The notes: generated by a model not told the origin, from the letters alone. A stretch of 64,000 nt of DNA from Gimesia aquarii (GCF_007748195.1 NZ_CP037920.1:248001-312000), one strand, 5' to 3'. Counted from the stretch's first letter, positions 49,846 to 59,614 are shown. Numbers and translations are program-made.

Positions 49846-50194
49846 GTTCGGTAATCCAAATAAAGTGTCAGTCTTTCGACATAATTTATTGTTACCAGCA
49901 CGCTCTTTATCAAATAGAATGTTGACCAGGTACGAAAGCGTGCTTAACCGAGCCTTGTTGAGATATGGTACCAGACGCTAAAAACATTTCCAAACAACTT
50001 TGTGCACGTTGTCCTGGTAATAGGCGTTACCCGGACACTCTCTTCAACGTCAGCATCAATATTCATTGGTTGTTCGACACAATCTGTTGACAGAAAGTAT
50101 CCGCTTAGTACGATTTATCGTATCGAGCAAAATATAAAACCATGACAGAATTATTGGAAGTGTCAATCAATATAATCACAAGGTAGCCTAGAAG
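49846..50194. other. Non-coding gap with hairpin
   Basis: Holds hairpin 50010-50037; otherwise AT-rich with no credible gene. Confidence 0.35.
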
Positions 50195-50524
50195 ATGTGT
50201 AAAAACATTGATACGGGTCGAAATCCGACAGAGGAAGAGTTTTGTGAAGCTGAAAGGATTCTGAAGCTCCGTCCGGGTAAACAAAAGGATCATCCATCAG
50301 CAGTACCTGCTGACCATAAAAAACTGTCTCATATAAACACTTATGGTCGTCTTCCCGAATTTTATTTAGACCAACCATTTACATGTCGTAAGTGTGGCAA
50401 ACGCGAAATTTGGAAGGCCAAAGACCAAAAGTGGTACTATGAAGAAGCTAAGGGACATATTGATGCAAGAGCTGTTGAATGTCATGCATGTCGCAAGGCT
50501 AGAAAATCAGGTTCTTGTGATTAA
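50195..50524 (+). CDS. Zinc-ribbon domain protein
   Basis: 109 residues starting MCKNIDTGRNPTEEEFCEAE. The C-terminal half holds TCRKCGKREIWKAKDQKWYY and, about 25 residues later, ECHACRK, a four-Cys zinc ribbon of the zf-trcl-like type (CxxC, aromatic QxWYYE, CxxC). The role could be nucleic-acid binding. Followed by hairpins 50562 and 50605. Confidence 0.75.
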   Translation: MCKNIDTGRNPTEEEFCEAERILKLRPGKQKDHPSAVPADHKKLSHINTYGRLPEFYLDQPFTCRKCGKREIWKAKDQKWYYEEAKGHIDARAVECHACRKARKSGSCD

Positions 50525-50738
50525 GTTCACTGAATAGTAGTGAGACAAAAAACAAAATAAATGTCTGGGTAATGACAGTTACCCAGACATCATGAAACAG
50601 CAAGTGTCCGGTAAATGCGTATTTACCAGACACTTATCATTAATGGGTGGCCCCAATTACGGGATACGATTTCATTTACACCCAAATTGAAGTCTCTCAG
50701 GGCCAAATGTGATCGTTTTTGACGAAATCAATGTACAA

Positions 50739-50933
50739 TTAATGAACATCGTCGATCGACGGGGATTCGTTGACTGGTTGCCGTGGATACCGTCTTTTCA
50801 AATCGTCGATCAATGGCATCAACGTTTTTCTTGCGAGCCCTCGAATCGAGATCTTCTCTTTTGCCGCGTAACGACATAGCGGCCACCAGTCATCCCGATC
50901 AAGCTCGATCGTAATTGTCTTTTTTCTTCTCAT
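50739..50933 (-). CDS. Small ribbon-helix-helix-like protein, right-arm copy 1
   Basis: 64 residues from ATG 50933 (MRRKKTITIELDRDDWWPLC; a longer start would add 40). A beta-strand then helix-turn-helix-like KEKISIRGLARKTLMPLIDD resembles ribbon-helix-helix DNA binders. It is a paralogue of 59251-59448 (about two-thirds identical), and the block downstream is a decayed copy of the right arm. It may be functional or relic. Confidence 0.6.
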   Translation of the reverse strand: MRRKKTITIELDRDDWWPLCRYAAKEKISIRGLARKTLMPLIDDLKRRYPRQPVNESPSIDDVH

Positions 50934-51038
50934 AATCCAACTGCCCTTGACTTTTTTAAACGAGTTAATGCGAAATTGTAACTGCGAAAAGAAACTGGTG
51001 TAGAATGATGGATCGCATGAAACGCCAGTCATTTTCAG

Positions 51039-51077
51039 AGAGCGGTAGGGCATGGATGCATTACCGCTCTTTATATC
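51039..51077 (+). terminator. Hairpin with T-run, conserved in both right-arm copies
   Basis: AGAGCGGTA (51039-51047) and TACCGCTCT (51062-51070) followed by TTATAT. The same feature occurs at 59547-59582 in the intact copy. Confidence 0.6.
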
Positions 51078-51090
51078 ATTTCTTAATCAG

Positions 51091-51841
51091 GCAAGGAAGC
51101 CGAATCAATGCTCGAATAAACTCCCTCTCAAACCGCTTGATGGTAAGACAACCTATCCCACTGCATTTCTGACAATTGTATTTTCCCTACGTGGATTCCG
51201 GACATGATCGATCAAGGTGCGCCAGCTCCCTATAACGGATCGCTCTTTTCTTTAATGAGTACGCTTCACATTGGCAAGAGGGGCCTCAACGGAAACAGAT
51301 TTCGTTGTCTTCGTTGCCTTATTTACTCTGATCTATCTCGGATTGAAATTGTTGAAAGGAATCAAATATGAAAAGCCACAGCTCAAATGATCGACCAGCT
51401 GATAAATTACCGGGAGCTGATCCCATCGTTCAGTCTGATGAAGATCTCGACAAGGCTTTGAATGAGCTGTCATACCTGGACGAGTTTGATCAGTCGACCA
51501 ACGAAACTTGCACGAGGTACATCGAGCAACTCGAACAGGAATCTGAACAACAAAATAATGGTTTTGATTGAGGGAGAGAAGAAAACCGAATCGTTTCCAC
51601 ACAGTTCGGTAAGCTTTAAAGATCAGCCTGCCGAGTACAAGCCTGGCTGAAAAAATCTCGGGTCCTCCTGTGGGGGGCCCGGGGTCGCGCGCGGTTCCCT
51701 AATCGCAATTTTTTCGTCTCAAAACGAATTTTTAAGTCACTTCTTCTTCTTCCTATTAAATTGATGGGCAAAAAATCAACAAAGCGATCGTCCACAAAAG
51801 CCAATTCCCCACAAACACCTCAAAATCGAAAAAACCAGTAA
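51091..51841 (+). pseudogene. Decayed, internally deleted copy of the right-arm module
   Basis: Aligns by eye with 59590-61650 with three or more deletions. 51091-51165 matches the holin-like gene start, now with a stop (CTCGAATAA for CTCGACAAA); 51200-51290 matches the outer lipoprotein gene 3' end; 51300-51370 matches the end of the u-spanin-like gene; 51368-51571 matches the first 60 residues of the Gam-like gene, then truncates; 51655-51760 matches the conserved non-coding block; 51764-51841 is a 25-codon terminase-small-subunit stub (MGKKSTKRSSTKANSPQT). It shows that the element once had two copies of this arm. Confidence 0.8.
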
Positions 51842-52225
51842 GAAAAACGATATCACAAGTCAAACGCAGATAGGGGGAGATAATAGTTTTTTCTCAATAT
51901 GCTAAAAAGAAATACATTTTAAACATGTCTGGGGGAAGGGTAATTTATCGGTCATTTTGCGTTAAAAACTATATATGGCTTTGAGAATGCGAGATTATTT
52001 AGTTTCCAAAGTCAAACAAAAGTGAACCAAAACGATAAAGCAAGAAGAGCTACGAAGCTATAGGAGACATCTTGAAAATTAATGCACTCTGGGTACCATG
52101 TACAGTGTTCATTGTATTATATCTAACCATCACCAGTCATTTCGCACGTTTTTGTTACTAATCAGCTTCATTTATGAACAAGAAAATACAATTGAGTGAC
52201 AAATTAGCCATTAGGAAACTATTAC
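51842..52225. other. Non-coding gap ending the hairpin region
   Basis: Contains the last hairpin copy, 51926-51954. No ORF. A att-like remnant of a former right end was sought here and not found. Confidence 0.35.
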
Positions 52226-53053
52226 ATGCAAATGCCCTCATTCACATTCTGGCAGCTCGTAGTTAGCCTTGGAGTTCCTGGTTTAGCACTTGGTGTATTT
52301 TACATGTTGTTTCGCACTTTCAATTGGGACTTTCCCAAAGTACCTCAAAAGTGGGTTGCTCCAATAATCATCCTTTTCATTCTTGCTACTGCAACTGTGA
52401 TCTTAACTGCTCTTGTATTATGGGCTCCAAAACGGACCATCGAGCCAGATAAGACCTCAAGTAACGAGCCAGAAAAGACTGCAAGCATCGGAAGCGATAA
52501 GGCCGAAGCGTCCCTTGATGAATTCATCGAAACACTGACTGTCAAAGCCGAGGTTATTCTCAAAGAATGGAAGCACGAGAAAGAGAAACTTGAAGAAAAG
52601 AATGACGAATCTCTCCTGCCACGCATTCAGGCACTTGAAGTTGCGGAATTTCAATTCAAGCGATTGCACGAGGAACATGTGGCTGCGTTGAGAGATCGAA
52701 AATTCATGGTTGCACACGAACGATTAGTAGATATACTCCGGTTTTTGACCCTTGTCGACAAACAGATAGATTTTGCAGCAACCATGCACTACGCACAACC
52801 TCAGATCTTCTGGTGTGATGCACTGAAGCAGGGTAACAATCTAACTCGGTTTCTCAAAGACTATCCTGGGGATCTTCCCATAGAATTGCTCCCTAAAAAT
52901 GGTGAAACACCAAAGGAATTAAGTGAAATCGCGCCACCAACTATTGATGAGATTGATGTGATAATGCGCCCTGCCTTTCACCTTCTTAACTCACAGTTAG
53001 AAAGACGCAAACAAAGCAGTGCTCCCTTTATTCCTAAAACTCGATATAAATAG
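52226..53053 (+). CDS. Two-helix membrane protein with cytosolic helical domain
   Basis: 275 residues: two transmembrane helices (about 10-30 and 44-66), an acidic linker, and a helical domain (about 95-200; EKLEEKNDESLLPRIQALEV, HEEHVAALRDRKFMVAHERL). Its layout resembles membrane-anchored accessory or phage-defence proteins, but nothing proves that. Isolated between the decayed arm copy and an IS remnant. Confidence 0.65.
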   Translation: MQMPSFTFWQLVVSLGVPGLALGVFYMLFRTFNWDFPKVPQKWVAPIIILFILATATVILTALVLWAPKRTIEPDKTSSNEPEKTASIGSDKAEASLDEFIETLTVKAEVILKEWKHEKEKLEEKNDESLLPRIQALEVAEFQFKRLHEEHVAALRDRKFMVAHERLVDILRFLTLVDKQIDFAATMHYAQPQIFWCDALKQGNNLTRFLKDYPGDLPIELLPKNGETPKELSEIAPPTIDEIDVIMRPAFHLLNSQLERRKQSSAPFIPKTRYK

Positions 53054-53407
53054 TAAGTAACAATCATGCACTACTGAGCGACATTCAACGAGGTTTCTAT
53101 CATTTACAAATCGGGACTTCGTCTGGATGTTATTACTTATGATTCAAGTCCATCCGTTTTTTGTACAATTTCAATATACAGATCAGTAGCTTAAATTTTT
53201 GATTGCTTCTATGTCATTAGCGATGTAAGAAGGTGCTCTCCGCTTTGCATTGCAGCACACAATTCTCTGGTCAGCGTTCAGGCGGGATGTAAAGTGTTGC
53301 TTCAAAATGAATTGCATCCGCATTTTGATCTAGTATTCCAACTTGAAATGTTTTCAATTCAAACTTCTTGTTTGGAGAATCTAGAGTAGCATGCTGCATA
53401 AATTACA
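53054..53407. other. Non-coding gap before IS3 remnant
   Basis: No ORF or repeat found; may include decayed IS3 sequence. Confidence 0.3.
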
Positions 53408-53859
53408 TTGACCTTGCTTGATGAACATACCAGGGAGTGCCTGAGCATTGATGTGGACAGGATGTTAAACAGTGAAAATGTTCTGGAACGTCTTAGTGAC
53501 TTGTTTGTGCTTCGTGGAGTTCCAGACTATCTTCGCAGTGACAATGGACCCGAATTTACAGCAGAGCGGGTTCGTAACTGGCTTCAAAGAGTGGAAGTCA
53601 AGACCTTATTTATTGAACCGGGTAGTCACTGGAAAAACAACTACATCGAACTTTCAACGGAAAGCTGAGGGATAAATTGCTCAGTGCAGAGATCTTCGAT
53701 ACGTTATGAGAAGCCAAGGTTCTGATCGAACGTTGGAGAGTAGATTATAATTCCATCAGGCCGCACAGTTCTCTGGGTTACAGAGCACCTGTACCTGAAG
53801 CGAAGTTGTGTGAATGGTGTCATTCTCGGGTGCAGATCAGAACATCACTAACGTTTTAG
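53408..53859 (+). pseudogene. IS3-family orfB (integrase core) fragment
   Basis: LLDEHTRECLSIDVDRML, YLRSDNGPEFTAERVRNWL, KTLFIEPGSHW and, after a one-base deletion near 53652, FNGKLRDKLLSAEIF, then a TGA and ERWRVDYNSIRPHSSLGY are IS3 OrfB C-terminal sequence (DDE second Asp region and Glu). The frameshift and nonsense codon make it dead. Its last bases overlap the 3' end of the regulator at 53848 by 12 bp. Confidence 0.88.
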
Positions 53860-54987
53860 GTCTTTACGTTTAACATCCGAAAATACTACGCACACTCGTG
53901 TAGCTCGACTATTGCTATTGATTTCTTCTACTTTGGACATCAGAACATCACGGAGTTCCTTCTCTTCTTTCTCAAACTCTTCATCGATCATCCATTCTGG
54001 CTCAATTACAATTATACATGCTTCAGCCTTGAAACGTGGAATTTCTGATTCTTCAGTGCTATCTCCACCGTATTTATCGTTCCACCAAGCTTTACGCTTA
54101 TTCTCAATTGCTTCATCCATCGACTCGTACACATCACCACCCGTTTCAACGTGGGTCGTTTCCGCGTGACAGAGTACTCCAAAGCAGGAAGCATCCTTTC
54201 CTTCAAACTTTCTAAGATTTGCTGGTACGATAAGCCATTCAGCGGGAATCTGCCAATACTGCTTCTTTATATACTCTTCACCGAGAATATCGTGATTAAA
54301 TACATGTGTCGGAGTAAGTCCTGAAACTCCAATTATAGCATGTTTTACATTGAATTTCCGAGTATCGAATACTGCTTCCTGTCCGACAAATGTCTCATCA
54401 TCAGATTTATAAATCCCACCTGTAAGGTGGATACGAATCTTATCATTTGTCATAAATGCTTTGACAGCCTTTCGATTGTTCGTCATTACGGTAAACTGGC
54501 TTTGCTCTCCGCGGGCCATCTCTTCCGCAACTGCTTCGCATGCGCTTCCACCATCAAGAAAGACAGCTCCAAGAGTACTCATCATGTTATCGTGAATGTG
54601 CTTCGCTACCGCTCGCTTCGCTCGTCTTGAGGTACTTTTCCTAGTATCAAAAAATGAGGTATCCTTTGATCGTAACAGTTCTGCCGAGGGGTAGACACGC
54701 TGGCCTTCGAGATCTACCAAAGGTATCAGGTGCTGAATCGAGTTAATAATAACTTCACGGTCTACTTTATAACCGAGCAAATTCCTGATCAGGTCACTGA
54801 TGGTGTCAATTTTCAAGCCAGACCGTTTCGAATTTTCTCTGATGACTTCCAGAACAACACCGGAGATATTAGTGCTGGTTACGTCCAAGTGTCGCAGTGT
54901 TTTTCGACGACTCACCGGAACCTTCTTTTTTAGTGATTTTTTCATTGACATCCACTGGCCTTTCGATGTGGGACTTAAATATTCCAT
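53848..54987 (-). CDS. DeoR-type sensor domain protein
   Basis: 379 residues. Residues about 125-300 match the DeoR C-terminal sugar-phosphate sensor (TLGAVFLDGGSACEAVAEEM, TVMTNNRKAVKAFM, IHLTGGIYKSDDETFVGQEA, AIIGVSGLTPTHVFN). The N-terminal part (RKTLRHLDVTSTN, LIRNLLGYKVDREVIINSI) is not an obvious DeoR winged helix. The C-terminal 80 residues are acidic and charged. It overlaps the FGGY kinase upstream by 13 bp, so is coupled to it. Probably senses a phosphorylated sugar made by that kinase. IS3 relic adjoins its 3' end. Confidence 0.7.
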   Translation of the reverse strand: MEYLSPTSKGQWMSMKKSLKKKVPVSRRKTLRHLDVTSTNISGVVLEVIRENSKRSGLKIDTISDLIRNLLGYKVDREVIINSIQHLIPLVDLEGQRVYPSAELLRSKDTSFFDTRKSTSRRAKRAVAKHIHDNMMSTLGAVFLDGGSACEAVAEEMARGEQSQFTVMTNNRKAVKAFMTNDKIRIHLTGGIYKSDDETFVGQEAVFDTRKFNVKHAIIGVSGLTPTHVFNHDILGEEYIKKQYWQIPAEWLIVPANLRKFEGKDASCFGVLCHAETTHVETGGDVYESMDEAIENKRKAWWNDKYGGDSTEESEIPRFKAEACIIVIEPEWMIDEEFEKEEKELRDVLMSKVEEINSNSRATRVCVVFSDVKRKDLKR

Positions 54988-56600
54988 CTAAGGTGTTTTT
55001 TAAATCGCTGTGAATATTTGGCATATAGTTCGTTATAGGTTTCTATGACATGCTGTTGCGGCTTAAACGTCATTCCCGACTGCTGCATTTTCTTGCTTGC
55101 TTCTTCAACTGAATCAAACCACCTTAACCCGGCTGCTGCGCATATGCCACAGCCCACTAGACTGCTATCTGCAAAGTCATTCACACTTACGTTCCGATTA
55201 GTAATATTAGATAACAATTGCATAAACTGCTTGCTCTTCGCTGGCCCTCCACCCGCTAGAATAGTATCGAATGCCACATCAGATACCTTCTCGAAATCCT
55301 CTATGATTGTACGTACCAAGTAACCAAAAGCTTCGAACAAACCTTTCACGTATTCATCATTTCCAATTCCTATACGGAAACCCGAATACTTACCCCCATC
55401 TTCTGAAGGATCATCTGGTAAGGTTCGTCTTCCGCCGTTGATTAACGGCAGCATCTCAAAACCGTTAGCTCCAGGTTTGATCCGACCAATGGCTTCGTCA
55501 ACGAACTTTAAATCAGGCTTTCCATTGAGATCTAATATGTTGTGTTGTTCGAAAACGTATTCTATCGCACTACCGCATGATGCAAACCCATCAAACAGCA
55601 TCTGCATACCAGGTATCGGAGTGTCAGGAATAGGACCAGCAGGTGTCACTTTCAGGCGTTTGGAGTTTTTTACAGTGGCCGTCACACCAAGCGAAGTTCC
55701 TAATGCTACGGCGATGTTGTTGGTTCTGTTTAATAATCCCAGGCCAATAACTTGAGCGCATGCATCATAAGGAACTGAGAAAATACGAACGTTATTAGGT
55801 AAGCCAAATGCGGTTGAAACTCGGTAGTATATCGTGCCGATATCGTCTCCAGCACTCGTTATATTACCTATCAACATCTTGTTTTTGAGCCATGACAAAA
55901 TGTCCAAATTTTTTGGAGTCATTACTTTGAGATATTGTTGCAATTCCTTGGTGATCAGATTAGTGAATGTTTTATTCCAAGGCATCATTCTGGAATAACC
56001 CCATTTGCGTGACACTATAGACTCAGACTGAATGATGTTTCTTGAGAGCCACCAGTTTAAGAATGACCATTGCTCAAGTACAAAAAGGTTTTCATCCTGC
56101 AGCTGTTTGTGATGTGTTCTCAATAAAAATACTGCCTTCGCAATACCAGAATCAGCAGAGATCGGATTCATCCACTCACACGTCTTGGCTGATTTACGAA
56201 AATCTTCGAGAAGTGCAGCCTCTTCAAGTGCCTGTCGATCGTCCCATCTCATTGGTTTGGGAAGCTGACATATTCTGTTGTTCTTGATAGCTAACAGACT
56301 TGATGTGGTTGTTGTTGGAGCGATAGCGACAATTTGTACTTGCTCCTTATCAGCACGGATTACTTCCTCAAAAATATGATCACTAATATGACCGAGAAAA
56401 TTTTCTGGTTCCCATTCTCGAACTAGGCGTGAGGCCCCGGCTGTGGTTGGGATTTGTGTCTTTATTGACGGTAGAGGAATAATAGTGTCGTTACTTCGGT
56501 TTTTAACCAACAATGTCGACTTGATACCGCTTGTACCGCAGTCGATTGCTAAGATAGCTTCATCCATCTGACTAGTACCTGTGGAAGACCAAAATAACAT
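54975..56600 (-). CDS. FGGY-family carbohydrate kinase
   Basis: 541 residues from ATG 56600 (AGGAAA upstream); MDEAILAIDCGTSGIKSTLL at residue 12 is a possible later start. N-terminal FGGY ATPase-fold domain with DCGTSGIKS (phosphate-1) and C-terminal domain with the catalytic-type Asp in VPYDACAQVIGLGLL, ALGTSLG (phosphate-2) and TILAGGGPAKSKQFMQLLS. It phosphorylates a sugar or sugar-like signal. LsrK, which phosphorylates AI-2, belongs to this family and pairs with a SorC regulator; a SorC-like gene lies nearby at 57617. No metabolic enzymes accompany it, so sensing is as likely as catabolism. Confidence 0.85.
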   Translation of the reverse strand: MLFWSSTGTSQMDEAILAIDCGTSGIKSTLLVKNRSNDTIIPLPSIKTQIPTTAGASRLVREWEPENFLGHISDHIFEEVIRADKEQVQIVAIAPTTTTSSLLAIKNNRICQLPKPMRWDDRQALEEAALLEDFRKSAKTCEWMNPISADSGIAKAVFLLRTHHKQLQDENLFVLEQWSFLNWWLSRNIIQSESIVSRKWGYSRMMPWNKTFTNLITKELQQYLKVMTPKNLDILSWLKNKMLIGNITSAGDDIGTIYYRVSTAFGLPNNVRIFSVPYDACAQVIGLGLLNRTNNIAVALGTSLGVTATVKNSKRLKVTPAGPIPDTPIPGMQMLFDGFASCGSAIEYVFEQHNILDLNGKPDLKFVDEAIGRIKPGANGFEMLPLINGGRRTLPDDPSEDGGKYSGFRIGIGNDEYVKGLFEAFGYLVRTIIEDFEKVSDVAFDTILAGGGPAKSKQFMQLLSNITNRNVSVNDFADSSLVGCGICAAAGLRWFDSVEEASKKMQQSGMTFKPQQHVIETYNELYAKYSQRFKKHLRWNI

Positions 56601-56787
56601 ATTTATTGTTTCCTAAATGATAGACAAAATGTCACTTATTCGCAATTAACAAAGGATGAGTAATTTGTGCGGATTATCGAATAGTTTTAGAGTGCCTACA
56701 CTCGATATAAGTGACTATTAAGTATAAGCTTTTACATATAAAATTAATGTGGTTCTATTTTTTTCAGAGAAGTATCTAACCTGTATA

Positions 56788-56833
56788 ACTTACTGACTAC
56801 TGGGAAGATTTAGCATCCCAGTAGTCAGTAAGT
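56788..56833. repeat. Perfect 18-bp inverted repeat between kinase and small gene
   Basis: Arm 56788-56805 (ACTTACTGACTACTGGGA) is the exact inverse of 56816-56833 with a 10-nt loop. No T-run follows on either strand. It lies in the leader between the gene at 56882 and the kinase start; could be an operator, attenuator or mRNA-processing site. Confidence 0.75.
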
Positions 56834-56881
56834 TGATAGTGTATTAGATTCGTTTATTTTCATGCGCGTTTGGGGTGTCAT

Positions 56882-57232
56882 CTAGCTGCAGTTACGAAAT
56901 ACATATTTCTTGCGACTTTTATGCTTATCCTTATCTGTTTTTTTGAGAACGTCGGGTAAAGCAATGTGGTTTTGCTCATCAATATTATCAATATGTGTCA
57001 CATAGTGAGCGTTTGGTGAATCACTCATCACAATATTGAGAAGTTTCTTTGCGTAGGTAACTTCCTGTTCATTCGGCTTATAAGGGTAGGCACGTATCTC
57101 CCATTTGTCTTGACTTAAAAATTCAAATGAATCATCGTTAAAAAAGTTCGCAGTAACTTCAATTAGTTCACCGTAATGTAATTTTTGGTAAATGACCCTA
57201 CCAACGCGCCTCTTCGATTTGTTTTGCGACAT
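56882..57232 (-). CDS. Small protein of unknown function upstream of the kinase
   Basis: 116 residues, MSQNKSKRRVGRVIYQKLHY, basic ends and an acidic middle. It precedes the kinase by 280 bases containing the strong inverted repeat. Function unknown; its place suggests a link to the kinase module. Confidence 0.55.
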   Translation of the reverse strand: MSQNKSKRRVGRVIYQKLHYGELIEVTANFFNDDSFEFLSQDKWEIRAYPYKPNEQEVTYAKKLLNIVMSDSPNAHYVTHIDNIDEQNHIALPDVLKKTDKDKHKSRKKYVFRNCS

Positions 57233-57616
57233 CTCGTTTCTCCTTCATCTCTTGAATCTAAAAACTTCAAACATTGACAAAATAATATTCCTACAACAGT
57301 GAATGTCAATGTCATAAGTTGTTTCACTGAATTCACTTACGGATTATATTTTCGCATTTACGAGTTTTTATTTCACTGATTATCTTGAATTGTTTGTGAT
57401 GGAGAGTAGTGACTTGTTAGAATCAGTCACTATTTGCTTATTGATTTTGAGAGATATCTATGCAATTAGGGGAAATCAGATCCACTTCCATTTTCGATGA
57501 ATCTAGAAGCAACGAGTGATTCTCGAATGTCAGTGTTTATTTGAGTGACAAATTGACATAGTTAGTGCATTTTAGATGCAGTTATAAATTTATTTGAAAA
57601 ATCTGAGAAATTGATC
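57233..57616. promoter_or_regulatory. Divergent region of the kinase-sensor module
   Basis: AT-rich 380 bases between two divergent genes; promoters for both are expected. TGTTAGAATCAGTCACTATT near 57414 and ACTGATT-type words are seen but no clear operator. Confidence 0.35.
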
Positions 57617-58744
57617 ATGTGTGACAAACAGGAAGTCTCAATTGATTTACTGTTAAGTAAATTTCAAGACTATCTCCAGAACCGAACAACTCTCCCAAAA
57701 ATTGCGCAAGAAATGGGGATCAAGCCTGCAAAGCTACGAGATACCATACGATTGGCGTATCTAGAGGGAGCAATCACGATCCAAACTCCAGAAGTACGGT
57801 CACTGAGAGACAAATTGAACGAGAATTGGCCAGGCCCTCGGTATCATGTTTTACGAGCTGACGATCACCGATTCTTCTTCAAAGGTGCAGCTACGGTTTT
57901 CCTACGTGAACTGGATGATGTTCTTACGCAACGTGAGGCCGATCCGGTTTTAAATGTTGGAATTGTAAGCGGTCGTACTACTGGTGGCGTAGTAGATAGC
58001 TTGTGCTCGCTAGATTGGAGTAAGTACCTGCGTCGTGAAAGGTTTCCCCCTAGAGTAAATGTGTTTGCTCTGAATGTCTCTCAGACGAGTGGGTTCACGG
58101 AACTTAGTGGAAATGCGAATGTTCTGGCATTTCAGCTTGCCCGAAAATTCGCAGATGAGTGTTCAACAGGTGCAAAAATTGAGGCATTTGGGCTATCAAC
58201 AGAATTATTACAAACTCTTGACGAGCGGACTAATAGTGATATTCGGCCGCAAACCCGAAATGTTTTAATGTATACGAATCCAGAGCGATTACGACGGTCA
58301 CTAGAGCTTCGTGGCGAACAAATATCAAGTGAAGTACCTTCGGAGTCGCAGCTTGATGTAATAATAACTGGTGTTGGAACAATTTGTGACTCGCTGTTTA
58401 GAGATTATTGTTCATATTATAAGGTTAATATTGACTATCTGCGAAATGTCCAACACATAGTAGGTGATATTGCATATTGCCCAGTAACACGAGTAGGTGA
58501 GCATCGGCAATTGAGCAAAAACGACTCAGAGTACCAGTTCTATAGTGCTGTTTCTCTCGACGTCTTAGGGCAGATTAGTAGTCAAAAGACAAAAAAAGTA
58601 ATATTGGTAGCACGCAATGCACCTGAACGTGACAAAGTGGATCCGATTCATGCCGCGATTGCTGGTGCGACTCAATACTGTAATGTCTTGATAACGGACC
58701 ATGAAACAGCTGACAAACTCCACAAGACGATGGCCCTCGGATAA
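57617..58744 (+). CDS. SorC-like sugar-binding transcriptional regulator
   Basis: 375 residues. N-terminal helix-turn-helix (LPKIAQEMGIKPAKLRDTIR, then LAYLEGAITI) as in SorC, and a C-terminal sugar-binding domain (about 90-370) with VGIVSGRTTGGVVDSL, NVLAFQLARKFA, LDVIITGVGTICD and HAAIAGATQYCNVLITDHET in the SorC/DeoR-like order. Such proteins bind a phosphorylated sugar to release DNA. ATG 57617 is preferred to TTG 57611. It is divergent from the small gene and kinase, so probably controls that module. Confidence 0.78.
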   Translation: MCDKQEVSIDLLLSKFQDYLQNRTTLPKIAQEMGIKPAKLRDTIRLAYLEGAITIQTPEVRSLRDKLNENWPGPRYHVLRADDHRFFFKGAATVFLRELDDVLTQREADPVLNVGIVSGRTTGGVVDSLCSLDWSKYLRRERFPPRVNVFALNVSQTSGFTELSGNANVLAFQLARKFADECSTGAKIEAFGLSTELLQTLDERTNSDIRPQTRNVLMYTNPERLRRSLELRGEQISSEVPSESQLDVIITGVGTICDSLFRDYCSYYKVNIDYLRNVQHIVGDIAYCPVTRVGEHRQLSKNDSEYQFYSAVSLDVLGQISSQKTKKVILVARNAPERDKVDPIHAAIAGATQYCNVLITDHETADKLHKTMALG

Positions 58745-59250
58745 GCATTTGTCGACTCAACTTACAAAGCTGCCCACTTTCTATGCTTATTCTTCTAAAG
58801 GTAAAAATTTTTCCGCGTCTTCATCTTCATGACGATCTGAGAAAGCACTGTACGGGATTTCTAGTGCTACGATTCAAATACAATGTGCTCTTTCAAATAA
58901 CTCCTTTTTTTAATGCTGTCTGAGTTCTCCTGCAAATATATCAGATAATAAAATATCTTGTAATTTCTCTGGATCAGAAAACGGAGTGAAGGTGAATAGA
59001 ACTATGGAGTCGAAGACATAGTCACTATTATGACATTTTCATTCTGATTGTCCTTCGATTTTAGGAGTTCTTATTCATTTCTTGTTTATACTTTATTTTA
59101 TGTCTAAATTATCCGATCAGCTTATCCCTAAAATCATTCTTCACATCCTAATTTTGTTGAACATGTTTGAAATTAACGCCTAGTGAAAGTGTCACCAGTT
59201 TAACTCAACTAAAGGCCTTAAACGACCGCAAGTCCGGAAGTCGCGAACAA
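58745..59250. other. Non-coding gap before the right arm
   Basis: About 500 AT-rich bases with no ORF or hairpin copy that I can see. Probably the right boundary of cargo. Confidence 0.35.
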
Positions 59251-59448
59251 TTAATTAACATCGTCGATCGGTGAGGATGCGTTAATCGATTGTCGCGGAA
59301 ACTTCCGTTTGGCTTCCTGGATCAACGGCATCAATTGCTCTTTTGCGATTCCGCGAATGGATCGTTTCTCTTTGGCTGCATAACGACTTAACGGCAACCA
59401 CTCCTCAGTATTGAGTTCTACTTGAACAATCTTGCTGTTTCTCTTCAT
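59251..59448 (-). CDS. Small ribbon-helix-helix-like protein, right arm
   Basis: 65 residues from ATG 59448 (MKRNSKIVQVELNTEEWLPL), then KEKRSIRGIAKEQLMPLIQE. Strand followed by two helices fits a ribbon-helix-helix regulator. Divergent from the lysis-like genes, so it may control the right-arm (late) operon. Paralogue at 50739. Confidence 0.65.
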   Translation of the reverse strand: MKRNSKIVQVELNTEEWLPLSRYAAKEKRSIRGIAKEQLMPLIQEAKRKFPRQSINASSPIDDVN

Positions 59449-59546
59449 AATCTGCCCTTGACTTTTGCGAGTTGTACCATCCTTAATTAAAACGCAATCG
59501 AAAAGCCGGAGCCGAACCATGGAGCGGAGAAGCGACGGTATATTTC

Positions 59547-59582
59547 AGAGCGGTAGCGCAGGGAAGCAATACCGCTTTTATA
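59547..59582 (+). terminator. Conserved hairpin before the right-arm operon
   Basis: AGCGGTA (59549-59555) and TACCGCT (59570-59576) followed by TTTTAT. A better-paired copy is at 51039. Either a terminator for upstream transcription or an antitermination-type leader. Confidence 0.55.
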
Positions 59583-59614
59583 TCATTTCCTAGCATGGCA
59601 AGGAAGCCGGATCG

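Noticed and set aside
51842..53407. Former right att site between the two arm copies
   Set aside because: No stretch similar to the tRNA-Leu repeat was found by eye there.
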